Assembly: GCA_905193085.1 (NCBI GenBank)
Contig: CAJJNI010000031.1
Location: forward strand, 1-16,130
Length of the DNA stretch: 16,130 bases
Direction of reading: 5' to 3'
From: an uncultured Lachnospiraceae bacterium
GTDB lineage: Bacteria; Bacillota; Clostridia; Lachnospirales; Lachnospiraceae
Positions 8,909 to 14,832 of the stretch are shown here, piece after piece. How positions within the stretch are numbered: the first letter of the stretch is position 1; every line of letters begins with the position of its first letter. A program made the translations under genes and the position numbers. The notes under the pieces were generated by a model. The model made no database searches and was not told the DNA's origin. It worked only from the letters and a program-made list of their open reading frames with translations.

Positions 8909-9130
8909 AATAATCTCTCCTGTCTATATTTATTGTTTTAATTTGTTTTATCATTGCCTTTTGTTATTGTTTATTACAATTGCTTATTATCTTTTGTTGT
9001 TAATTGTTACTTATTATGTTTTATTATCTTTAGTGTTTTTCGATATCTTATTTTTTTTAGCTTTATATTAACCGGTTCATTACTATAGACAGCAAATTTT
9101 TTAATTGGTTGCAAAAAATTGTTAAATTGC
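8909..9130. other. AT-rich, low-complexity spacer upstream of the dockerin protein gene
   Basis: No gene is supported here. On the minus strand about 110 nt before the dockerin gene are A-rich and C-poor, with the element AAAGATAATAA occurring twice (near 8985-8995 and 9020-9031). This looks like a long unstructured leader. No confident -35/-10 pair was found. TTGCAA and TTGCTG hexamers occur upstream with TATAGT or TATAAA, but the spacings are poor. Confidence 0.4.
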
Positions 9131-9160
9131 AAAAAAAAATAACCATCACCATAGTGATGG
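9131..9160 (-). terminator. Terminator of the amino acid ABC transporter operon
   Basis: A 7-bp stem CCATCAC/GTGATGG (9143-9149/9154-9160) with a CATA loop is followed, on the minus strand, by TTA and nine T residues (9139-9131). It begins 27 bp after the stop codon of the ATPase gene. The orientation and T-tract fit a Rho-independent terminator for this operon. Confidence 0.85.
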
Positions 9161-9187
9161 CCATTTTTAATGAAGTTCTCCTGACTT

Positions 9188-9973
9188 TTACCCATTGGTA
9201 TATCTTGCAAGAAACTGCTTTGTTCTCTCTTCTTTTGGATTATCTATAACATCTTTTGGATTTCCCTGCTCAACAATTACACCGTTATCCATAAATATGA
9301 CTTTATCTGCAACATCTCTTGCAAATGCCATTTCATGAGTAACTATAATCATTGTTGTATTCTGCTCTGCAAGCCCTCTTATAACTTTAAGAACTTCTCC
9401 TGTAAGCTCAGGGTCAAGCGCAGATGTCGGTTCATCAAAACAAAGGATATCCGGTTTTAGGGCAAGTGCTCTCGCAATTGCAACTCGCTGCTGCTGTCCA
9501 CCGGAAAGCTGATGCGGATAATGGGTCATTCTACCGGACAATCCCATCTGGTCAAGCAGCATTTCACCATGCTTTTCAATTCGTGCAAGAACAGCTTTCT
9601 TATCCTGTTTAAACTCTTCACTATCCTGTGCAAGAAGCCGCTCTGCAAGCGTAACATTTTCCAGTGCTGTATATTGTGGGAAAAGATTAAATGACTGAAA
9701 AACCATTCCAAAATGGAGTCTTTTCTTTCTTAATTCATCTTCTCTTTCTTTAACTTTATTTGAGGCATCAAACAAAGTCTCTCCATTTACAGTAATACTG
9801 CCCTGATTCGGTTTCTCCAGAAAATTCAGACATCTAAGCAATGTTGTCTTTCCTGAACCGGAAGAACCGATTATAGCCAGCGCATTTCCTTCATCAAGGG
9901 AAAAACTGACATCTTTTAACACTTTTGTCTTTCCAAAATGTTTTTCTATATTTTTAACTTCTAAAATCGACAC
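9188..9973 (-). CDS. Amino acid ABC transporter, ATP-binding subunit (GlnQ/HisP type)
   Basis: A complete 261-residue ABC ATPase energising polar amino acid import. Walker A is GSSGSGKT (36-43), Q-loop Gln93, signature LSGGQ (156-160), Walker B ILCFDEP (176-182) with the D-loop SALD just after it, and the switch His213. I chose GTG at 9973 because GGAGG (9984-9980) lies exactly 6 nt upstream. An in-frame ATG at 9994 would add seven residues but has no ribosome binding site, and it would place the GGAGG inside the coding region. Last gene of a three-gene operon, 54 bp after the permease and before a terminator. Substrate is not predictable from this subunit. Confidence 0.95.
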   Translation of the reverse strand: MSILEVKNIEKHFGKTKVLKDVSFSLDEGNALAIIGSSGSGKTTLLRCLNFLEKPNQGSITVNGETLFDASNKVKEREDELRKKRLHFGMVFQSFNLFPQYTALENVTLAERLLAQDSEEFKQDKKAVLARIEKHGEMLLDQMGLSGRMTHYPHQLSGGQQQRVAIARALALKPDILCFDEPTSALDPELTGEVLKVIRGLAEQNTTMIIVTHEMAFARDVADKVIFMDNGVIVEQGNPKDVIDNPKEERTKQFLARYTNG

Positions 9974-10027
9974 AAACTGCCTCCGTTCTGCCATGACTTT
10001 TAAGCAAAAAGAATTCGCATCATTGCT

Positions 10028-10684
10028 CTATTTAAAATAATCAAGTTTCTTTTCGATAAAATTAAATAATAAAGTAAGCACACCTACAAATGCAAGGTAA
10101 AATACACCGGTATAGAATAGCGGCCATGTAAGACCGGCTGACTTCATAAATGAATAACCTGCAAATGTAAGTTCATAAGCAGCTATAATTCTTGCCAGTG
10201 AAGTATCTTTTACAAGTGTAATTATTTCATTCGACATTGGTGGAACTACCCGTTTTATCATCTGAATAAGTGTTACTTTAAAAAATATCTGGGTTCTTGT
10301 CATGCCAAGAACCTGTCCTGCTTCACGCTGTCCGGCAGGAACACCTTCGATTCCGCCACGAAAAATAACAGAAAAATAACAGGCATAGTTAATAACAAAT
10401 GCTACAACTGTAGCAGTAATTCTTCCACTTTCATTACCGCTCCATATATTATGTCCAAGCCATAATCCCGGTCCATAAAATATAATTATAAGCTGAAGCA
10501 TAAGCGGTGTACCACGAATTATCCACACAAGAACCTGTATAAAAACACTGAGCGGTTTAAATTTGCTTATAGTGCCAAGTGCCAGTATAAGACCAAATGG
10601 CAAAGCAAAAAGTAATGTAAATATAAATATCTCAAATGTAGTACCAAGACCACTTAAAAGTGATTGTGTTACTGTCCAAAACAT
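10028..10684 (-). CDS. Amino acid ABC transporter permease (HisM/GlnP family)
   Basis: A 218-residue inner-membrane permease of the polar amino acid uptake family, of normal length. The early transmembrane segments are at about 10-38 and 45-70, with the family motif RGTPLMLQL at 57-65. The cytoplasmic EAA coupling loop is E121-A-G ... G127, which docks on the ATPase. A conserved NEIITLVKDTSL segment (152-163) precedes the last transmembrane segments. AGGAGAG lies 6 nt before the ATG. It sits 15 bp after the binding-protein gene and 54 bp before the ATPase, so it is part of one operon. A single permease gene implies a homodimer. Confidence 0.95.
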   Translation of the reverse strand: MFWTVTQSLLSGLGTTFEIFIFTLLFALPFGLILALGTISKFKPLSVFIQVLVWIIRGTPLMLQLIIIFYGPGLWLGHNIWSGNESGRITATVVAFVINYACYFSVIFRGGIEGVPAGQREAGQVLGMTRTQIFFKVTLIQMIKRVVPPMSNEIITLVKDTSLARIIAAYELTFAGYSFMKSAGLTWPLFYTGVFYLAFVGVLTLLFNFIEKKLDYFK

Positions 10685-10699
10685 ATAAATCTCTCCTAA

Positions 10700-11494
10700 T
10701 TAATCCTCTGGAACTACTACTACCTGTGCGTTATTACAATATGCATTTGTACATTCCATGCTCTCTGTTACTTCTGATGTAAGTGTCATACCATTCCATA
10801 CAACATCAATATTCTTAGAATTTAATTCCATAACCTTATTGTCCCAGTCAATTTCTACAAACTGTACATCAACACCGAGTTCTTCACCGACAATTTTAGC
10901 CATATCAGCATCAAAACCAATCCATTTACCTGATTCATCTTTATAATCCATTGGTTCAAAATCTGTAATACCTACAATAAGTGTACCTTTATTCTTAATA
11001 TATTCCACATCACTGTCTTTTTCTGCTGCTGTATATTCACATTCATCCTGTTCAACCAAAGCTTCCTGAACGCCATATGTAGTTGCTACAGACTGCATTC
11101 TTCCACTCTTATATGTATCAGCAAATACAGCATTTATAAAAGAGGCTAAATCAGAATCTTTACGACAGCCAACGCCATACTCTTCTGTAGTTAATTTATC
11201 TGTATATTTTAAATTAGGGTAACTTGTTCCATCTCCAATCATAGCACCTGCCATAAGTAAATCAATAATAGCAGCATCAGATGTTCCGGAAGCAACTTCC
11301 ATCAATGCATCTGCCTGTGATGCAACTGAATTATATTCAAAACCTTCAGCTTTTGCAGCTTCTTCACCTGCAGAACCTGTCTCAACAGCATAAACTTTAC
11401 TGTCACTGCCGCTGCCTTTCTTGCCACCACATGCTGTTACACTCAATCCCATAACAACTGCTAACCCTAAAACCAACAAATTTTTCTTTTTCAT
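10700..11494 (-). CDS. Amino acid ABC transporter substrate-binding lipoprotein, apparently circularly permuted
   Basis: 264 residues, exported as a lipoprotein: signal 1-21 with lipobox VTAC, Cys22 lipidated. Homologous to family 3 solute-binding proteins, but the halves are in reversed order. Residues about 33-147 match what is normally the second half (VYAVETGSAGE, then SGTSDAAIID at 69-78, EYGVGCRKDSDL at 105-116, and the C-terminal helix region to YGVQEAL). A linker follows (148-167). Residues 168-264 match the normal first half (GTLIVGITDFEPMDYKD, GKWIGFDADMAKIVGEELG, WNGMTLTSEV, NNAQVVVV), ending at the point where the inter-lobe crossover normally occurs. The usual carboxylate-binding Arg after the TLT motif is Val here. 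I chose ATG at 11494 because GGAGG lies 8 nt upstream; an upstream in-frame GTG (11518) has no such site. First gene of the transporter operon. Confidence 0.9.
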   Translation of the reverse strand: MKKKNLLVLGLAVVMGLSVTACGGKKGSGSDSKVYAVETGSAGEEAAKAEGFEYNSVASQADALMEVASGTSDAAIIDLLMAGAMIGDGTSYPNLKYTDKLTTEEYGVGCRKDSDLASFINAVFADTYKSGRMQSVATTYGVQEALVEQDECEYTAAEKDSDVEYIKNKGTLIVGITDFEPMDYKDESGKWIGFDADMAKIVGEELGVDVQFVEIDWDNKVMELNSKNIDVVWNGMTLTSEVTESMECTNAYCNNAQVVVVPED

Positions 11495-11532
11495 CTGAAT
11501 ATCCTCCAATTTTTTCACAATCTTACTTATGG

Positions 11533-11561
11533 ATTATATCACAGCACTTTTTGAAAGTAAA
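11533..11561 (-). promoter_or_regulatory. Promoter of the amino acid ABC transporter operon
   Basis: On the minus strand TTTACT (11561-11556) and TATAAT (11538-11533) are separated by 17 bp, and the -10 carries the extended TGn element (TGATATAAT). This predicts transcription starting near 11526, about 30 nt before the binding-protein start codon. Confidence 0.7.
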
Positions 11562-11586
11562 GAAATGTTTGTTTTTCATTGTGTTT

Positions 11587-11662
11587 TCTGTTCTTTTTAT
11601 CTTAATGTCATTTTAATTGCCTTGTTTTTTTCTGTTCTTCTTACTCTGATGTCTTTTTAATT
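11587..11662. repeat. Two imperfect 32-bp direct repeats, 44-bp period
   Basis: Copies at 11587-11618 and 11631-11662 agree at about 27 of 32 positions (both start TCTGTTCTT and end TTTTAATT). The 44-bp period is about four helical turns. They lie upstream of the transporter promoter in its transcription direction, so they could be paired regulator-binding sites. They are AT-rich, and chance or a small duplication remains possible. No terminator was seen for the neighbouring HPr-kinase-like gene. Confidence 0.4.
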
Positions 11663-11664
11663 TT

Positions 11665-12651
11665 TTATTTATTCTCTATTTTTGTAGTCTTACATAGATT
11701 TTCTATTTCACAACATATCTGTTCTGCTGTTATACATGTTTTATTTCTCGCCATCACATAAACCGGAATATGCGCTGAAATTTCAAGACATTTTTTCCCT
11801 GTTACCGGTCCATATTTGTCTTTTCCAAGCAATTTTCTAAGAAATAGATTTTCAGCTACAACACGCATTTTTTCAAGCCCTGTTACTTTATCAACAACCA
11901 GGTTGTCCATTTCATTCCATAAAAGCATTACAAGCATACCTATTTTAACCGGCTTATTGCAAAAATCACCTTCATATTTTACCATAAACTTATCTTTAGC
12001 TTCATCAATATAAATTAATTTATCTAATTCCAGTTTCTTATCAATAGCAGCATCTCTGCAAAGCTTCTGATAAGGAAAGGCGGGTCTTACAAAAACTTCC
12101 CCGCCTTTAACTGAAACAACTGCCATATCATCGGCCATAAAACTCCAGCCTGAATCAAGCAGATTAGCAGTTACTGTAGACTTTCCACAGCCGCTCTCAC
12201 CACACAAAATAACTGCCCTGTCATTATTCATCACCACACTGCAGTGCAGCGCAAGTTCCCCTCTCTGCATCATTAACATAGCAAGACCAAATCCAAGCAG
12301 ATATGTCCGGACATACTGCTCATTGGCATTGTTCTTGCGTTTAAAATAAAGAGTTGTACCTTCTTCTGCCCACATATATAATGTTTTATTTTCTATAAAC
12401 GAAAATACCGTATCAAATACATAAAGCTTCCCACTTTTCTCTTTTGATTTAACAAGTCTGTCAGGAAGCTTAAAAACTTCCCTGACAAAAAAAACTTCGT
12501 CATTTTCATCATTTGTTTTTTTCACAACAGAACCATTATAAGATGCTGCAAACATACTACATTCTATTTCATTTTCATCTGCCCTGGTAAGTTGTATAAA
12601 CTCAATATCAGAAATCATTTTATATCCGTAAATATTATACGAAAAAGCCAC
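11665..12651 (-). CDS. HPr-kinase-like P-loop protein (HprK C-terminal-like), function unknown
   Basis: A 328-residue soluble protein related to the catalytic domain of HPr kinase/phosphorylase and its many paralogues. Key features: LALHCSVV (133-140) leading into the strand before a Walker A loop GESGCGKS (151-158), and a Walker B-like FMADDMAVV (171-179) with Asp174/Asp175, as in HprK. The N-terminal 130 residues are not the HprK N-terminal domain, and no clear HprK C-terminal signature loop was seen, so it is probably not the true HprK. The start is a GTG at 12651 with GAGGTG 5 nt upstream. It is stand-alone with its own promoter. Related proteins occur beside PqqD-like and peptide-modification genes, but none is visible here. 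Kinase activity is inference. Confidence 0.75.
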   Translation of the reverse strand: MAFSYNIYGYKMISDIEFIQLTRADENEIECSMFAASYNGSVVKKTNDENDEVFFVREVFKLPDRLVKSKEKSGKLYVFDTVFSFIENKTLYMWAEEGTTLYFKRKNNANEQYVRTYLLGFGLAMLMMQRGELALHCSVVMNNDRAVILCGESGCGKSTVTANLLDSGWSFMADDMAVVSVKGGEVFVRPAFPYQKLCRDAAIDKKLELDKLIYIDEAKDKFMVKYEGDFCNKPVKIGMLVMLLWNEMDNLVVDKVTGLEKMRVVAENLFLRKLLGKDKYGPVTGKKCLEISAHIPVYVMARNKTCITAEQICCEIENLCKTTKIENK

Positions 12652-12681
12652 AAAAACACCTCACAACTTTTTTATATTTAT

Positions 12682-12710
12682 ATTATACAAATCAAACCGG
12701 TCTATTTCAA
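12682..12710 (-). promoter_or_regulatory. Promoter of the HPr-kinase-like gene
   Basis: TTGAAA (12710-12705) and a perfect TATAAT (12687-12682) with a 17-bp spacer on the minus strand, about 30 bp upstream of the GTG start. Confidence 0.7.
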
Positions 12711-12846
12711 TATATTACTTAACTTTATTTTTATATCCCCTTACTCTACCGAATATGTTATGATTTATTTTCTTATCTTCCTTTACTATATCCTAGTATA
12801 ACGATTTCTAAATAACTATACAATTGACATAGGATATTTTTCTGAG

Positions 12847-12905
12847 AGTGCATGTCAAAAAACGTAGGCGTAGCTGGGCTACGCTGAGGATTTTTGATGT
12901 GTGCT
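12847..12905 (+). repeat. Long imperfect inverted repeat/hairpin
   Basis: The arms 12847-12861 and 12891-12905 pair over 15 positions on the plus-strand RNA, including four G-U wobbles. A 6x6 internal loop follows, then a perfect 7-bp stem GCGTAGC/GCTACGC (12868-12874/12878-12884) with a TGG loop. On the minus strand the wobble pairs become A-C mismatches, so the structure favours a plus-strand transcript. It could be a repeat unit (REP/MITE-like) or a structured RNA. It lies in the gene-free interval 12711-13090, where I see no coding region. Confidence 0.55.
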
Positions 12906-12958
12906 ATCGGGAAAATAGACAAATGATATGATGTAGTTAATTTAAAATTGTTAAACTA

Positions 12959-12970
12959 GTGCGTGAGAGG
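12959..12970. repeat. Duplicate of the tRNA-Arg 3' end (att-like direct repeat)
   Basis: The 12-mer GTGCGTGAGAGG occurs here and again at 13092-13103, where it encodes the 3' acceptor strand and adjoining T-stem of tRNA-Arg. The copies are 133 bp apart and in the same orientation. Duplication of a tRNA 3' end downstream of the tRNA is the pattern left by tyrosine-recombinase integration, or by a repeat element targeting tRNAs. No integrase is present. Confidence 0.5.
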
Positions 12971-13051
12971 GTGCCAGATGCCGGAGGCATCTGCTTAGCA
13001 TCGACCTAACGGAGTGTAGAGCAAACCCTTCGAGTCCGAACCGGACTCGAA
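12971..13051 (+). other. Hairpin-rich segment, possible small RNA or repeat element
   Basis: Two strong hairpins lie here: CAGATGCC/GGCATCTG (12975-12982/12986-12993, loop GGA), which can be extended by GTGC/GCAT (12971-12974/12998-13001), and a perfect 10-bp TTCGAGTCCG/CGGACTCGAA (13029-13038/13042-13051, loop AAC). A terminator follows directly. The segment is noticeably more GC-rich than its surroundings. On the plus strand, an extended -10-like TGATATGAT sits at 12924-12932 but has no good -35. Interpretations: a plus-strand small RNA ending at the 13050-13087 terminator, or part of a dispersed repeat. Neither is proven. Confidence 0.4.
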
Positions 13052-13087
13052 AAAAAGAGACAGGAATAATTTCCTGTCTCTTTTTTT
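13050..13087 (-). terminator. Bidirectional terminator next to tRNA-Arg
   Basis: A perfect 17-bp stem: seven A, then GAGACAGGAA (13050-13066), TAAT loop, and the complement (13071-13087) ending in seven T. It is symmetrical, so it terminates the tRNA transcript on the minus strand and could also end any plus-strand transcript from the adjoining hairpin segment. Confidence 0.9.
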
Positions 13088-13090
13088 CTA

Positions 13091-13164
13091 CGTGCGTGAG
13101 AGGATTCGAACCCCCGACACCTTGGTCCGTAGCCAAGTGCTCTATCCAGCTGAGCTACACACAC
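13091..13164 (-). tRNA. tRNA-Arg (anticodon ACG)
   Basis: A 74-nt cloverleaf including the discriminator: acceptor GTGTGTG/CACGCAC with one G-T pair, D arm GCTC/GAGC, anticodon stem CTTGG/CCAAG around the loop CTACGGA (anticodon ACG), a five-base variable loop, T arm with loop TTCGAAT, and G as discriminator. The 3' CCA is not encoded. A34 would be converted to inosine to read CGU/CGC/CGA. It has its own promoter and a terminator, so it is probably a single-gene transcript. Confidence 0.96.
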
Positions 13165-13199
13165 ATAATATTTTATAGTATTTCGTCACAACAAAATAT

Positions 13200-13227
13200 A
13201 TTATACTCTTTTTTTATATATTGTCAA
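13200..13227 (-). promoter_or_regulatory. Promoter of tRNA-Arg
   Basis: Both boxes are perfect consensus on the minus strand: TTGACA (13227-13222), 16-bp spacer, TATAAT (13205-13200). The predicted start is near 13193, about 30 nt before the mature tRNA 5' end. Confidence 0.88.
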
Positions 13228-13285
13228 GTATTTTTTGCAATTTATTTTATTTTTTTTATTTTAATCAACTGTTTTCATTATTTTA

Positions 13286-13789
13286 CTATGCATGCGCCAG
13301 CTCTGATTTAATAAAAGGCAAAACCTCATCATATCCTAAATCAAGAACCGCAGCTATCTCTTCATATAACATCTTTTCTGCTTTTTTTAGTGCAGTTTCA
13401 TCTGCAGTCCATATTTTCTTTCCCTGCTGCTCTCGTTGTTTCTTTTCATAGTAAACTGTCTTTATAAGCTTTACAAGTTCAATTCGATTTCCTTCTTTAA
13501 GAATATGCGTAAACAATTCTTTTCTGACTTTATTATTCTCTTCATTATAAATTTCTCTCTCTGGCATACTGTGAATAAGTTCGTATACTTCTTCTTTTGA
13601 AAGAACCTCTTTCATTCTTGAAACACTTTTAGGGTTATTAACAGGAACATAAATACTTGCATCCATATCACTTATCGGACTTAATACATAATACAGTTTC
13701 TCTTCATCTGAAAATTTTTCGTTTCTTATATCAACAATTTTGCAAACACCACTTACACCATACATAACCTCTGTGCCAATCTCATACAT
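13286..13789 (-). CDS. CarD-family transcriptional regulator
   Basis: A 167-residue protein with the CarD/CdnL architecture: an N-terminal Tudor-like RNA-polymerase-interacting domain (about 1-55, MYEIGTEVMYGVSGVCKIVDI followed by a YYVLSP strand) and a C-terminal alpha-helical DNA-binding domain (about 60-167). The length and segment order fit the Firmicutes family. These proteins bind the RNA polymerase beta subunit and modulate open-complex formation at promoters. I chose ATG at 13789 because AAAGGAG lies 7 nt upstream; the frame is open from 13816, but that start lacks a ribosome binding site. Palindromes around its promoter suggest regulated expression. It precedes tRNA-Arg with no clear terminator of its own. 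Confidence 0.88.
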   Translation of the reverse strand: MYEIGTEVMYGVSGVCKIVDIRNEKFSDEEKLYYVLSPISDMDASIYVPVNNPKSVSRMKEVLSKEEVYELIHSMPEREIYNEENNKVRKELFTHILKEGNRIELVKLIKTVYYEKKQREQQGKKIWTADETALKKAEKMLYEEIAAVLDLGYDEVLPFIKSELAHA

Positions 13790-13824
13790 AATAAAACTCC
13801 TTTCGCATAATCTCACAGCAAAAT

Positions 13825-13843
13825 ATTACAGTTATATTGTAAT
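13825..13843. promoter_or_regulatory. Dyad ATTACA-N7-TGTAAT in the CarD-like gene leader
   Basis: Six-base inverted arms with a 7-bp spacer lie within the untranslated leader. The half-sites resemble those of the palindrome at 13891-13906 (TTACA/TGTAA), suggesting two related operator sites. The regulator is unknown. Confidence 0.35.
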
Positions 13844-13876
13844 TATATTGCCACTTTTACAATTATTATACACTAT

Positions 13877-13906
13877 ATTATAGCACAAATTTACATATTA
13901 ATGTAA
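13877..13906 (-). promoter_or_regulatory. Promoter of the CarD-like gene with overlapping palindrome
   Basis: An extended -10 element TGCTATAAT lies at 13885-13877 on the minus strand, and the -35 region is occupied by the 16-bp palindrome TTACATATTAATGTAA (13891-13906). A weak -35 combined with an extended -10 and an overlapping palindrome is typical of a regulated promoter. A second TATAAT lies at 13870-13865. The neighbouring 13917-13941 is an AT-only inverted repeat (10-bp arms, 5-nt loop) of unclear role. Confidence 0.5.
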
Positions 13907-14011
13907 GTGAAATTTTAAATTTAAATTATATATTTAAATTTTTTCTTTAATAAATAATATCTGAAATAACAACACTAAAAACAGTAATTACCAGACAAAT
14001 TTTTTATATAG

Positions 14012-14335
14012 TTAGCTGGTATATACTTTATCCTTTACATCATCCAAAACCTTATCATAACGATTAGTAATAATGACATCACTACGCTTTTTAAACAGTT
14101 TCAAATCAGACACAACTTCATTTCCAAAAAAAGTACCTTCACTTTGTAAAAAAGGTTCGTATACAATTACAAGAGCTCCTTTTGCACGGATTCTCTTCAT
14201 AACACCCAAAATACTGCTCTGTCTGAAATTATCACTGTTTTTTTTCATAGCGAGCTTGTACACTCCTATAGTTACTTCCTTTTCTCTTTCTTTCCGGTAA
14301 TCGCAATTAGTGTTGTAATTATTATAGGCTGCCAT
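14012..14335 (-). pseudogene. ugd: C-terminal remnant of UDP-glucose 6-dehydrogenase
   Basis: The frame encodes the C-terminal UDP-binding domain of UDP-glucose/GDP-mannose dehydrogenases. From about residue 21 on, VTIGVYKLAMKKNSDNFR, GVMKRIRAKGALVIVYEP, a DLKLFKKRSDVIITNR-like helix and the end DVKDKVYTS match the family closely. The NAD-binding and central domains, including the catalytic Cys, are absent; the intact enzyme is about 390 residues and this is 107. The usual RDL(F) after KVYT is missing too. The first 20 residues do not match and may come from another lost gene. The fragment overlaps the truncated epimerase in a different frame, so it is a deletion remnant, not an enzyme. Confidence 0.85.
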
Positions 14336-14832
14336 CTGCGAACTACGGTCTTCTCTAAAATTTGTCCTTGAGGATTATCTGATATATCAGGCTGTCCATA
14401 AACTTCCATTGATGATAAATAAACTATGCTCTCAGCCTTGTTAGTTGCTGCTAACCTTAAAATATTTCTTGTCGCATCAACGATTGATTCGGTTACTTCT
14501 ACCGGGTGTTCTATCATCTCTTTTGATTTTGTAACCGCAGCGCAATGAAAAATATAATCAATCTGTCCTGTTATTTCAAATTTGTCTGCCAAATCTGCCT
14601 TTACAATTTCTACATTCAGAACTTCTTTTGCTTTTTCTTCATTTCGTATTACCGTAATTAATGATATTGAAAATTTCTTTTCTTTATTTAAGAAATTCAT
14701 ATATTTTAATAAAAGTGAACCTATAAAACCTGTTCCTCCTGTCACAAGTACAGTTTTATTATTTAATTTCTGCCAGTCCACATTCATTGTATACAAATAT
14801 TCAAAATCTTCGTATAAAACATCACTACACAT
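14272..14832 (-). pseudogene. Truncated NAD-dependent sugar epimerase/dehydratase
   Basis: The N-terminal part of an extended short-chain dehydrogenase (GalE/dTDP-glucose dehydratase superfamily). Numbered from the ATG at 14832, the Rossmann loop GGTGFIG is at 32-38, HCAA at about 96-99 and the SSMEVYG strand at 140-146. Similarity stops near residue 157 (position about 14361), before the catalytic YxxxK and the whole substrate domain. The last 30 or so codons are unrelated and end at 14272. Intact relatives are about 300-350 residues. The start ATG (14832) overlaps the stop region of the upstream gene, with AGAGG 9 nt before it, indicating coupled translation; the frame is open from 14850 but without a ribosome binding site. 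A non-functional product is expected. Confidence 0.8.

Noticed and set aside
9007..9210. 67-codon minus-strand frame overlapping the end of the ABC ATPase gene
   Set aside because: It runs through the operon terminator and an AT-rich spacer, has a lysine/isoleucine bias typical of random AT-rich DNA, and has no recognisable domain or ribosome binding site.
12847..13103. CRISPR array
   Set aside because: The repeats here are palindromic or duplicated only once; there are no regularly spaced repeat-spacer units and no cas genes.
12951..13136. 61-codon minus-strand open frame covering part of tRNA-Arg and the hairpin segment
   Set aside because: It begins inside the tRNA and reads through the terminator and hairpins. 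No ribosome binding site precedes it, and its composition follows the RNA structures, so it is a spurious frame.
13917..13941. AT-only inverted repeat as a terminator of the ugd remnant
   Set aside because: The stem has no G-C pairs and would be very weak; such palindromes are expected in AT-rich spacers.
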